Shown one piece after another: positions 7,610 to 14,919 of a DNA stretch of 15,445 nt. How positions within the stretch are numbered: the first letter of the stretch is position 1; every line of letters begins with the position of its first letter. Both the position numbers and the translations under genes were made by a program. The notes beneath the pieces were generated by a model that worked only from the letters and a program-made list of their open reading frames with translations, ran no database searches and was not told where the DNA came from. Source of the DNA: JBMYXZ01 sp049608925 (GTDB taxonomy: Bacteria > Pseudomonadota > Alphaproteobacteria > JAGOMX01); NCBI GenBank assembly GCA_049608925.1, contig JBMYXZ010000025.1:1-15445 (forward strand). Direction: 5' to 3'.

Positions 7610-7996
7610 ATGGCAAGTGAAATTTCGAGCACAACACAGCATTATGCAAATAATGTTGTACAAGCTAAGCAACAGCTCCAGATGAAATCTGCACCTGTTG
7701 CCGCAGCGTCTGAGGCTACTAGGGAAGCAAAGACAACTGCTGCAGGGGTTAACCCAATGGCTCCGGCTAAACCTGTTGACGACGCTCATGTTCAAGAAAA
7801 AAAACAGGTTGGTACTGCGGAAAAAGCGGCACCAGGCATGAAGGTAAAAGATCTGCGAGTTGTTGTACATGGTTTTGTGCAAGTCAAGACAAGTGATCCA
7901 GCAACAGGTAAGGAAATGAAATATCCTAGTGATGAAGTGTGCAATATGTACGAAGAAGCGGCTGAAGCTGAAAGCAATGTCGCTGAAGAAGTATAG
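7610..7996 (+). CDS. Small unrecognised flagellar-cluster protein, possible FlaG-like
   Basis: This 128-residue protein lies between flagellin and fliD, the place of flaG in several bacteria. Its first 75 or so residues are rich in Ala, Lys, Gln and Pro and look disordered. The rest has a short strand-rich segment, DLRVVVHGFVQVKTSDPATG, followed by KEMKYPSDEVCNMYEEA. The latter part loosely recalls the FlaG core pattern V-x-D-x-x-T-G-E-V-I-R-Q-I-P-x-E. FlaG proteins affect filament length. The resemblance is weak and the key I-R-Q-I-P residues are not kept, so the function is a suggestion from position plus this faint pattern. It has no signal peptide. The ribosome site is poor (AGAAGAAA just before the ATG), and fliD begins ten bases after its stop, so the two are co-transcribed. 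Confidence 0.75.
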   Translation: MASEISSTTQHYANNVVQAKQQLQMKSAPVAAASEATREAKTTAAGVNPMAPAKPVDDAHVQEKKQVGTAEKAAPGMKVKDLRVVVHGFVQVKTSDPATGKEMKYPSDEVCNMYEEAAEAESNVAEEV

Positions 7997-8006
7997 GGCT
8001 TGATAT

Positions 8007-9809
8007 ATGGTTGACTCTACCGGTCTATATGGCGCAGCCACAGTAAAAACCAATGAAAAAACTGGCGGCATTACTGTTCGATCGGATACGTTTGATCAAG
8101 CGATTGAAGGTATGCATAAAGCCCGCATGCTGAAGGTTGAAAAACAAGAAGAAAAACTAGAGGCCTATCAAGAGAAATTAGGCGAGCTTGCTGAACTTGA
8201 GTCAAAGATAAAAGCTTTGGCTGATCACACACGTCAGATGTATTATTCGAATAAATACGGAGACGCAGGTGAATTAGGCAAACGTATAGCTGTTGCCTCA
8301 ACAGATACAACAAAACTGCCAGAAGAGCTGGTAGACATTAATGTTGACCCTAAATGCAACCTGAAAGAAATCTCTCTTAAGGTGAAGCAAAAGGCGTCAT
8401 ACGATATTAGCACGGCGACTTCTGGGGTGGCAGATCATACTGCAGCTTTGGGGTGGACAGGTGACTTTACGATAAATGGTACCAGTATTCCGGTAACGGC
8501 AGATATGTCACTGCAGGATATTGTGCATGCTGGTAATAACAGTAGTGTCTCAGATCTTACGTTTGCAAAGTTATCGGTTGTTAAAAGCTCTGATAATGAT
8601 TACCGCCTTAGTGTGCAAAGCACGAAGCTGGCAAGCCCTTTGGTAATTACAGATACCTTGGACACCAACGGGGATCCATCCACAGCGGTGCCTGCGGATT
8701 CTGGTAAGACGGTTTCAGAATTATCCGCCAAGTTTGATTTCAATGGCTTGACAGATATAATTTCATCTTCAAACACTATTTCTGATGTGGCTGATGGATT
8801 GACCATTGTGTTAAAGGCTGCAGATCCTGCTACTACAATTGGTATCACCATTGAAAATGATAAAGCATCTGCAATGCAATCCGTCTTAGACTTTGCTGAA
8901 AAGTATAATGAATTCAATGATGTTTTGCAGCGCAATCGTGCCTTTGACATTGAAACCCAACAACCTGGGGAAGATGCTATACTTTATGGTAAAGGCATTC
9001 TGAATACACTAGATACAAAGTTTCGCGGCTTGCTGCAGGGAAACGCTATTGGTGCTGGCGCTAATGATCTTCAAAACCTGACTCAATTCGGAATTACATT
9101 AGACCGACATGGGAAAATGTCCGTAGACGACACCAAGCTGTCTGATAATATCCTGAATAATTTTGATAAATTTCTCAAGCTATTTGAGTTCAATTTTGAA
9201 TCTAGTAGTCGTGACTTTGTCGTGTCAGATCATCCTGCAACAATGAACAAGAAAATTGTTGAAGATAGCAATGGTAATCCCGTTACAACCAACATCAAAG
9301 TTTTAAAGGATGGTGCAGGTGAAATAACCGTTGAACTTAGTGTCGTTGGTGGGGACTTCAATGGTAAGACTTACACAATTCCATCTGACAAAATTAAAAC
9401 CTATGGTGGGTCGGTAATTGAATTCAATGGCACAGATGCAATTGATGGGGGTGCTGAACTCCCATACAAAGATGTTGTTTTCCGATATGTAGGTATCGAC
9501 ACGCTTGCCAATGGCGCCAGTGTCGACGCTGATATGACGTTTTCTCAAGGCTTTAGTGATCGTGTGACCAAAACGGTCGAAAATCTGACAAATATTGAAA
9601 ATGGGCTCTTTAAGGCAGAAAAAGATACCATGACAACGGAAGAAGAAAAGCTGAAAGAGGAAATCGAGACTTTGACCAGATCCAATGAACGTAAGCGTGA
9701 GAGAGATGAACGTCAATTCTCTAAGCTTGAAGCATTCATGGCGCAGATGGAACCTCTTAAGGCAATGACTGATGCTTTCATGCAATCTGTGAAAAACTCT
9801 AAAAAATAA
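8007..9809 (+). CDS. fliD: Flagellar filament cap protein FliD (HAP2)
   Basis: FliD caps the growing filament and folds exported flagellin subunits at the tip. The 600 residues show the family layout. An N-terminal coiled segment (about 25-75: DQAIEGMHKARMLKVEKQEE, then KLGELAELESKIKALADHTR) matches FliD_N. The C-terminal FliD_C region has SVLDFAEKYNEFNDVLQRN, ILYGKGILNTLDTKFRGLL, LTQFGITLDRHGKMSVDDTKL, and the terminal coiled coil after about residue 545 (EEEKLKEEIETLTRSNERKR, FSKLEAFMAQMEPL). The central part is variable. At 600 residues it is longer than the usual 450-500. AGGG at 7995-7998, overlapping the stop of the gene before it, gives the ribosome site. No promoter is seen between them, so expression depends on the flagellin promoter or read-through of the 7555-7583 hairpin. 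Confidence 0.9.
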   Translation: MVDSTGLYGAATVKTNEKTGGITVRSDTFDQAIEGMHKARMLKVEKQEEKLEAYQEKLGELAELESKIKALADHTRQMYYSNKYGDAGELGKRIAVASTDTTKLPEELVDINVDPKCNLKEISLKVKQKASYDISTATSGVADHTAALGWTGDFTINGTSIPVTADMSLQDIVHAGNNSSVSDLTFAKLSVVKSSDNDYRLSVQSTKLASPLVITDTLDTNGDPSTAVPADSGKTVSELSAKFDFNGLTDIISSSNTISDVADGLTIVLKAADPATTIGITIENDKASAMQSVLDFAEKYNEFNDVLQRNRAFDIETQQPGEDAILYGKGILNTLDTKFRGLLQGNAIGAGANDLQNLTQFGITLDRHGKMSVDDTKLSDNILNNFDKFLKLFEFNFESSSRDFVVSDHPATMNKKIVEDSNGNPVTTNIKVLKDGAGEITVELSVVGGDFNGKTYTIPSDKIKTYGGSVIEFNGTDAIDGGAELPYKDVVFRYVGIDTLANGASVDADMTFSQGFSDRVTKTVENLTNIENGLFKAEKDTMTTEEEKLKEEIETLTRSNERKRERDERQFSKLEAFMAQMEPLKAMTDAFMQSVKNSKK

Positions 9810-9811
9810 AT

Positions 9812-9839
9812 TTGACAATATAATTTTATTCTTTATAAG
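9812..9839 (+). promoter_or_regulatory. Sigma-70 promoter for the TraB/GumN-family gene
   Basis: A perfect -35 box TTGACA (9812-9817) is followed after 16 bases by TATAAG (9834-9839), five of six matches to the -10 consensus. Transcription would start near 9846, 27 bases before the ATG, with the ribosome site AGGGAG at 9862-9867. It begins two bases after the fliD stop, which separates this gene from the flagellar operon. Confidence 0.65.
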
Positions 9840-9872
9840 TTCTCCTGTTCATTAATTTTACAGGGAGTACTT

Positions 9873-10847
9873 ATGTATTTTACCAAACTATCTTTTAATT
9901 ATTTAGCAGTCATTGGAGTTGTCGTTTTTTCTTTAGGGGCAAACGCGTCCAATGATGATGCAAACTCAAATCACGTCGCTCCTGTGAAAGTGAAAAAACA
10001 TGGTATGTACTTTGAAGCAGTTGGGCCAAAAGGTGAGGTACGCAGGTTTGTGCCGACTAATCATGTGGCTAAGCTGTACGATGTATTCGAATATAGTGAA
10101 GTACAGGAAATTGAAGATGATGCCAAAAAGAAGATTTGCCTAGAATCATCTTTCTCGTTTGAAGAAAATCAGAGGCAAATAGACGAGGTTCTTTCTGAAG
10201 ATTTTTTAATGGCTAATAATGCATTTTTGGGAGATGACGAACCATTCTGGCAGATTAATGATGATGAAATAAACCAAAAATTTGATAGAGTCTTCAACAC
10301 TCTTTCTGAATGGTATCCGCATTTAAAAGAATACAAGCGTCTTAAACCTGCTTTTGCATATGCAATTTTTTGTAAGTCGGAGCTTAATTCCGTTGCGAGT
10401 AGCCAAACTGATCCTGGTATGGATATTCACCTCTATGTAAATATTGGATATGAGAATAAAAGTAATCCAGTTAAGTCTTTAGAAGATATGAAAGATTTAC
10501 TTTTTGCTGCAAACCTACATGAAAAAACTCTTGAGGATGTTATAAGTGACCTTAATCCTCTTCAGGAAGAGTGCTCTACAGATTATATTTATGACTTGGA
10601 TGAGTTAGAGAGTTTAGAGCTAAAATTTCCTGGGGAGATATTTGGACATGACTGGGTGGTCAGAAGGAATGTAAATTGGCTACCTAAAATCATTTCTCCA
10701 GATATGGACGGATACCTTATCGTTGTTGGTATGGGACACTTTGTTGGTAAGGGTGGTCTGATCAATATGATGCGCAAACTTGGCTGGACGTGGTATCAAT
10801 TATTGCCAAGAAGAGAATTGATTACATATGAGCCTAAACTTGGGTGA
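9873..10847 (+). CDS. Secreted TraB/GumN-family protein (Tiki/PrgY superfamily)
   Basis: This 324-residue protein has a signal peptide (hydrophobic residues 9-23, likely cleavage after ANA at 23-25). Its C-terminus carries the TraB/GumN hallmark: conserved basic-asparagine segment DWVVRRNVNWLPKI, then YLIVVGMGHFVGKGGLINMM with the second GX2H motif at G286-H289, ending KLGWTWYQL. The first GX2H motif appears as PTNH at 61-64, the glycine replaced by proline with H64 kept. The ICLESS stretch may supply the conserved acidic residue. The middle segment DPGMDIHLYVNIGYENKSNP fits the family. Superfamily members such as eukaryotic Tiki are metal-dependent proteases and PrgY acts on a peptide pheromone, but GumN-type bacterial members have no settled reaction. 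It is expressed from its own promoter. The N-terminal half is divergent. Confidence 0.7.
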   Translation: MYFTKLSFNYLAVIGVVVFSLGANASNDDANSNHVAPVKVKKHGMYFEAVGPKGEVRRFVPTNHVAKLYDVFEYSEVQEIEDDAKKKICLESSFSFEENQRQIDEVLSEDFLMANNAFLGDDEPFWQINDDEINQKFDRVFNTLSEWYPHLKEYKRLKPAFAYAIFCKSELNSVASSQTDPGMDIHLYVNIGYENKSNPVKSLEDMKDLLFAANLHEKTLEDVISDLNPLQEECSTDYIYDLDELESLELKFPGEIFGHDWVVRRNVNWLPKIISPDMDGYLIVVGMGHFVGKGGLINMMRKLGWTWYQLLPRRELITYEPKLG

Positions 10848-10996
10848 CGAAGTCTTATTATATAACTGTCCGGGATAATTTTGAATGATGTGGTGTAATT
10901 TCATATCCACAAATTCTTTAGCAAGATTTTGCCCTACATAAACACGAAATTCAGCTGGGAAAATCTGGGCCAAATAGAACATTCAAATATCATACC
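10848..10996. other. Intergenic stretch with a possible decayed coding fragment
   Basis: This is the first part of a gap of about 390 bases. The minus strand is open from 10982 across it and into the preceding gene. The 45 or so residues unique to the gap include FYLAQIFPAEFRVYVGQNLA, which reads like real protein. There is no ribosome site. I do not recognise the family, and it may be a gene remnant or chance. No terminator is evident after the TraB-family gene. Confidence 0.25.
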
Positions 10997-11140
10997 CCCA
11001 CACTCCGACGCTCCGGGCTTTATGCCCGGAGTCCACCAACCCTCGAGATTCGGAAAATCAAGAATACGCCATAGTTTTCTGCAGCTGAGTATGCCTGAGA
11101 GTGGACTCCGTGAACAAGTCACGGAGCGTCGGAGTGTGGG
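10997..11140. repeat. 144-bp REPIN/MITE-like inverted repeat element with paired hairpins
   Basis: Two 40-base arms, 10997-11036 and 11101-11140, are inverted copies around a 64-base centre. The outer 19 bases, CCCACACTCCGACGCTCCG, match perfectly. Each arm holds its own 8-bp hairpin: CTCCGGGC-TTTAT-GCCCGGAG (11011-11031) and CTCCGTGA-ACAAG-TCACGGAG (11106-11126). Where the arms differ in the stem, both sides change together and pairing is kept. This layout matches paired REP sequences (REPIN/BIME) or a small non-autonomous element. No transposase gene is present. The open frames crossing it are artefacts. Confidence 0.85.
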
Positions 11141-11165
11141 AAATTGAAGGGGCCTATCTTCGTGC

Positions 11166-11194
11166 TATTACCTGCTGAACAACTATGCTATAAT
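11166..11194 (+). promoter_or_regulatory. phoH: Extended -10 promoter of the phoH-ybeY-corC operon
   Basis: TGCTATAAT at 11186-11194 is a perfect extended -10 element (TGn-TATAAT). The -35 region, TATTAC at 11166-11171 with a 17-base spacer, is weak, as is common with extended -10 promoters. Transcription would begin near 11201, about 41 bases before the phoH start. Confidence 0.7.
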
Positions 11195-11241
11195 AACAGT
11201 ATGATAAGCGTGTATTTATACATATCTGATGGAGGGGCTGC

Positions 11242-12213
11242 TTGACAGACAAGTCTGTAGCCCACTTACAGTTTGATGACAATCGTTTGTTGTCCCTTCT
11301 TTTTGGCGAGCATGATCAGCACCTAGAACGCATCGAAAAAGCATTGGATGTTACCATTGCCGCCCGCGGTAATACCCTGGAAATTCATGGGGATGCTGCT
11401 AACGTTGCTGCTGCTCAAAAAGCTTTGGTCAAACTGTATGAACGCCTGCAAGGCGGTATGGTTATTAGCACATCAGAAGTCGACACCGCTGTGCGCCTCG
11501 CTTTGGCGCCATCGCATTTACCACCTCGTAAACCTACCAAAGATGGTGGCCTGCAGATTGCCACCAACAAACGCATTGTCACACCACGATCTGCTGGGCA
11601 GGCGCGGTATATTGAATCATTGCAAAGACATAAGCTGGTGTTTGGGGTGGGGCCTGCAGGCACTGGTAAGACCTATTTGGCTGTTGCTGTTGGGGTGTCG
11701 TTGTTGCTTCAGGGGACAGTGGACCGTATTATCCTGTCTCGACCAGCTGTTGAAGCGGGCGAGCAACTGGGCTTCCTCCCTGGCGGGATTCAAGAGAAAG
11801 TCGATCCATATTTAAGGCCGCTTTATGATGCTTTGCATGATATGTTGCCTGCCGAACAAGTGCGCAGGCGTATGGAAAATGGCGAGATCGAAGTGGCGCC
11901 TTTGGCTTTCATGCGCGGCCGAACGCTGGCCTATTCCTATGTCATTTTGGACGAAGCACAAAACACCACGCCACTGCAGATGAAAATGTTCCTGACCCGA
12001 TTGGGCGAGGGGTCCTACATGGTCATTAATGGAGATCAGACACAAATTGACTTGCCAAAGGGAGCGAACTCTGGCTTAAAACATGCAATGCACATCTTGC
12101 AAGGCATAGAAGACGTGGACACAGTAAAGCTTGACGCACGCGATGTTGTGCGTCATCCATTGGTAGCAAACATAGTGAGAGCATATGAAGATTATGATGC
12201 GACGCAAACGTAA
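11242..12213 (+). CDS. phoH: PhoH-family ATPase
   Basis: This 323-residue cytoplasmic protein is a PhoH/YbeZ-type P-loop ATPase, about the usual length. An N-terminal KH-like segment (about 1-95, GEHDQHLERIEKALDVTIAA then NTLEIHGDAANVAAAQKAL) is followed by the ATPase domain with Walker A GPAGTGKT at 137-144 and Walker B VILDEAQN at 234-241. Also present are RIILSRPAVEAGEQLGFLPG and MVINGDQTQIDLP, typical of the family. YbeZ associates with the rRNA-maturation endonuclease YbeY and is thought to act as an RNA helicase or NTPase in that work. The start is a TTG, chosen because GGAGG at 11231-11235 lies six bases before it and the frame matches the family N-terminus. It overlaps ybeY by 29 bases. 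Confidence 0.95.
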   Translation: MTDKSVAHLQFDDNRLLSLLFGEHDQHLERIEKALDVTIAARGNTLEIHGDAANVAAAQKALVKLYERLQGGMVISTSEVDTAVRLALAPSHLPPRKPTKDGGLQIATNKRIVTPRSAGQARYIESLQRHKLVFGVGPAGTGKTYLAVAVGVSLLLQGTVDRIILSRPAVEAGEQLGFLPGGIQEKVDPYLRPLYDALHDMLPAEQVRRRMENGEIEVAPLAFMRGRTLAYSYVILDEAQNTTPLQMKMFLTRLGEGSYMVINGDQTQIDLPKGANSGLKHAMHILQGIEDVDTVKLDARDVVRHPLVANIVRAYEDYDATQT

Positions 12214-12694
12214 ACGTCCCAGACCGATCGAAGTCGATATTTCTGTAGAGTCTTCCTTATGGGATGATGTGGATCTCTCAATTATCGAGACGACCCTGCA
12301 ATCCAGCTGGAATGATCTCGTGAACTCTGACCTGCCGGAAGCTTGTGATGTCAGTGTTGTTCTGACCGATAATCAGCACATCAGACAGCTGAACCAGCAA
12401 TACCGTCAGAAAGATAAGCCCACCAATGTTCTGTCCTTCCCAACGGGAGAGCCAATTCCCGGTATTGATGAATGGTCTCTCGGGGACATCATTTTAGCAT
12501 ATGAGACAATCAATCAAGAAGCTGAGCAGCAGCAAAAAGGCTTTCAGCATCATCTGCAGCATCTATTAGTTCATGGCTTGCTGCATCTTTTGGGATATGA
12601 TCACATAGAAGATAGTGACGCCCACGAGATGGAGCAGCAAGAGATTTCAACTTTGGCAAAGCTGGGTATTGAAAACCCTTATGAGGTCAACTGA
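12185..12694 (+). CDS. ybeY: Endoribonuclease YbeY (16S rRNA maturation)
   Basis: YbeY is a metal-dependent endoribonuclease needed for 16S rRNA 3'-end processing and ribosome quality control. The 169 residues carry the signature HGLLHLLGYDH, with zinc ligands H130, H134 and H140. The conserved upstream pieces LNQQYRQKDKPTNVLSFP and LGDIILAYETI are also present. The start is uncertain: ATGs at 12185, 12194 and 12197 are all in frame within the phoH end. None has a strong ribosome site, so translation is probably coupled to phoH. The lysine/arginine-rich start (MRRKRKRPR) is unusual and could be an N-terminal extension. The end is followed at once by corC. Confidence 0.95.
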   Translation: MKIMMRRKRKRPRPIEVDISVESSLWDDVDLSIIETTLQSSWNDLVNSDLPEACDVSVVLTDNQHIRQLNQQYRQKDKPTNVLSFPTGEPIPGIDEWSLGDIILAYETINQEAEQQQKGFQHHLQHLLVHGLLHLLGYDHIEDSDAHEMEQQEISTLAKLGIENPYEVN

Positions 12695-12695
12695 C

Positions 12696-13553
12696 ATGTC
12701 TTTAAAAGATACGTTCAAATCATTTTTCGCGCCGGTTCGAGAAGACGAAGAGGATGCTTCAACGTTTCGTGAGGCTATTCAAAAAGTCTTAGACAATCAT
12801 TCTCCCGAGGAAGACACGGTTGAGGGTGTTGAAAAACGCTTGGTGGAAAAGCTGTTGGAAGTGCAAGAAATGACTGCGGGTGATGTGTGTATCCCACGAG
12901 CCGATATTGTGGCCGCGTCTACCGACACCAGTTTCGAAGACCTGCTAGATGCTTTTGCAAAGTCAGGTTTTGCGCGCTTGCCCGTCTACAAAGACAGTCT
13001 CGATGATATTTTGGGATATATTCATATACGCGATTTGCTTATGCATGCTTCAAACTTAGAAGGATTGAATCTGAAGAAACAAGTCAGAGATATTCTGTTT
13101 ATCCCGCCTTCAATGTTGCTTGTCGATGTACTGAACCGTATGCGTTGTAATCGCATTCCGATGGCGATTGTTGTGGATGAATATGGCGGTGTGGATGGTC
13201 TGCTGACGGCCTGGAACATCGTTCGTGAAATCCTGGGCGAGACAGATGATTTGTTCAGAACTGATGCTAAACGCAAGATACTCGAGCGCCCTGATGGGTC
13301 TATCCTAGTCAGTGCCCGAATGGATATTGAAGAATTCGAAGAATCCTTTGGGGCATTTATGACCGAGGAAGAGCGTGAGGAAGAAGACATTGAGACAATT
13401 GGCGGGCTTGCTGTCTATTTGGCAGGACGCGTTCCAGCCCGCAAAGAGTTTATCCAACATTCTTCCGGCGTGACCTTTGAGATCATGGAAGCCGACCCTA
13501 GGCGTGTAATCAGGCTGCGCGTTTTTCGGGATGAACAGTCACAAGAGGGTTAA
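12696..13553 (+). CDS. corC: CorC/HlyC-family CBS-domain protein
   Basis: This 285-residue cytoplasmic protein has two CBS domains (about residues 50-180: EMTAGDVCIPRADIVAASTD, LPVYKDSLDDILGYIHIRDL, and IPMAIVVDEYGGVDGLLTAWN). A C-terminal CorC_HlyC domain follows (about 200-280, with ETIGGLAVYLAGRVP). CorC (YbeX) is linked to magnesium/cobalt export and, with YbeY and YbeZ, to ribosome metabolism. CBS domains usually bind adenine nucleotides. It lacks the membrane DUF21 domain of larger relatives, as expected for this short form. The start at 12696 is preferred to an in-frame ATG at 12615, because GAGGT (12683-12687) precedes it and the earlier extension is only out-of-frame ybeY sequence. 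Its TAA overlaps the stop of the convergent terminase gene. The apolipoprotein N-acyltransferase gene lnt, often next in other genomes, is absent. Confidence 0.94.
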   Translation: MSLKDTFKSFFAPVREDEEDASTFREAIQKVLDNHSPEEDTVEGVEKRLVEKLLEVQEMTAGDVCIPRADIVAASTDTSFEDLLDAFAKSGFARLPVYKDSLDDILGYIHIRDLLMHASNLEGLNLKKQVRDILFIPPSMLLVDVLNRMRCNRIPMAIVVDEYGGVDGLLTAWNIVREILGETDDLFRTDAKRKILERPDGSILVSARMDIEEFEESFGAFMTEEEREEEDIETIGGLAVYLAGRVPARKEFIQHSSGVTFEIMEADPRRVIRLRVFRDEQSQEG

Positions 13554-14839
13554 GCCAGCCAAGCTTTTGGTGATAGGGTGGCTTCTTTCTCTAGCATTAA
13601 GTCGGTAAGCCCCCAGACCAATGCATCCAGTCTATCTGGAGACTTTGACGTAACCCCTGGAATGTAGCTGATTAACTGCTTTTCCAACTCAGCAAGCCCG
13701 GTGGCTATATGCTTTACGCGCCCTTGTTCATAAAGCGCAGCAATGGGTTCAGCGCGTGTTACCTTGCCACGTGTGGCGCGTACAGCTTTAAAGCTGACAT
13801 TTTCGTCAATTGACCTGATGACGCGCTCAACAAGGTCTCCGCCTTTGTTGATTTCAGCAACCACACGATCGGCGCTATATCTTTTGTAGGCAGTGACAGC
13901 TTTGCGTGCCCATTCATGTGGAGGATACCTGCCGCTAAGATCCTCTAGGACATAGCCAATGCCATCGCTTCCAAGGCCTACAACCATTACGCCTGTTTCA
14001 TCACTTTTTGCAGTATGGGTGGTGGCTGGATCGATTGCGATGACTACACGTGCTAGATCGTTTGGTTCTTGCGGGGCTTTAGATCTGTCAAGCAGGTCTT
14101 TGCTCCATAAGGCGCCATCGGTATCTTCAATGATATCTCCAAAGAGCTCTTGCGCCCCATATCTGGTGCCTTTAAAGCGTTCTTGCATATGATCAAGGAA
14201 ATGTTGCGATAGGTTGGCTGCATTATCAAAGGTGCTACCGCGGGTGATGTGAACTGTCTTGTCGGTCATCAGTTGCTTTACCAACGGGTGTGGGCGCGGA
14301 GTGGTAGTGACAATCGCTTGCGGGTTGTTTCCCAAGCGCAAGGCAAATCCTAGTTGATCCCATGATGCTTGGGGGTTTTTAAACTTTGCAAGCTCATCAA
14401 TCCATGCGCCATCAAACTGTGGGCCTCGTAATTGATCTGGGCAATCAGCGCTGAAAGTCTGGGCAATGGCGCCGCATGGCCAGGTTAAGGTTCGTGTCGA
14501 GGGAGAATAGGACGGGCGATTGTTTGGTGGGCAGATATTCAGCAGACCACTGTCGCCCTCAATCATGACATGACGCGCATCCGCATCAGTTTGTGCCAGC
14601 AGACAAATGCGTCTACATTTGCCGGATTCTACCCAGTGGCGAATGGCTTCTGCGCCGGCACGGGTTTTACCAAAGCCTCGGCCAGCCAATATCATCCAGG
14701 TGCGCCAATCCCCTCTGGGTAGCAATTGATTTGGGCGCGCTTGTTTTGCCCAATCATACTTTTCTAGTTCGAGCTCACGGCTTTTGATTTCTTGCTTCAA
14801 CAGTGGAATGATTTCTGAAATTACTTTAGAGTCGTCCAT
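13550..14839 (-). CDS. Large terminase (DNA-packaging ATPase/nuclease), gene transfer agent type
   Basis: This 429-residue protein is a complete large terminase like the g2 product of the Rhodobacter gene transfer agent. The ATPase half shows Walker A AGRGFGKT (52-59) and Walker B AWIDE (145-149, D148-E149), with the coupling region IVTTTPRPHP (about 176-185). The RNase H-like nuclease half has D270 in VVIAIDPATT, E329 in VVAEINKGG, and D402/D405 in PDRLDALVWGL. All key residues look intact, so it is probably functional in packaging DNA into a prohead. No portal, capsid or protease gene is next to it; it stands between corC and a binding-protein gene. This suggests a dispersed GTA cluster or a lone retained phage gene. 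The start ATG has no clear ribosome site, and a hairpin lies just upstream. Confidence 0.9.
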   Translation of the reverse strand: MDDSKVISEIIPLLKQEIKSRELELEKYDWAKQARPNQLLPRGDWRTWMILAGRGFGKTRAGAEAIRHWVESGKCRRICLLAQTDADARHVMIEGDSGLLNICPPNNRPSYSPSTRTLTWPCGAIAQTFSADCPDQLRGPQFDGAWIDELAKFKNPQASWDQLGFALRLGNNPQAIVTTTPRPHPLVKQLMTDKTVHITRGSTFDNAANLSQHFLDHMQERFKGTRYGAQELFGDIIEDTDGALWSKDLLDRSKAPQEPNDLARVVIAIDPATTHTAKSDETGVMVVGLGSDGIGYVLEDLSGRYPPHEWARKAVTAYKRYSADRVVAEINKGGDLVERVIRSIDENVSFKAVRATRGKVTRAEPIAALYEQGRVKHIATGLAELEKQLISYIPGVTSKSPDRLDALVWGLTDLMLEKEATLSPKAWLA

Positions 14840-14845
14840 AAGATA

Positions 14846-14889
14846 ATGCCCTGTCCTGTTTTGACCGGAAGTCTAGCAGGGCAGGGCAT
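14846..14889 (-). other. Hairpin just upstream of the terminase start
   Basis: ATGCCCTGTCCTG (14846-14858) pairs with CAGGGCAGGGCAT (14877-14889) over 13 positions with one G-T mismatch. The 18-base loop holds a smaller GAC/GTC stem. On the minus strand it lies between the end of the binding-protein gene and the terminase ATG, six bases from the start codon. No T-run follows, so it is either a weak terminator or a structure that limits terminase translation. Confidence 0.6.
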
Positions 14890-14919
14890 GTAGCAAAAAT
14901 TACTGCAATAAGTCTGGGC

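Noticed and set aside
7535..8071. Minus-strand open frame of 178 codons
   Set aside because: It lies opposite the short flagellar gene and the fliD start, has a cysteine- and serine-rich unlikely composition, and has no ribosome site.
10929..11147. Plus-strand open frame of 72 codons across the inverted repeat
   Set aside because: It is made mostly of the repeat arms and centre, with no ribosome site, so it is an artefact of the repeat.
12615..12695. Earlier in-frame ATG for corC
   Set aside because: The extra 27 residues are out-of-frame ybeY sequence. The ATG at 12696 has a ribosome site and a family-like start.
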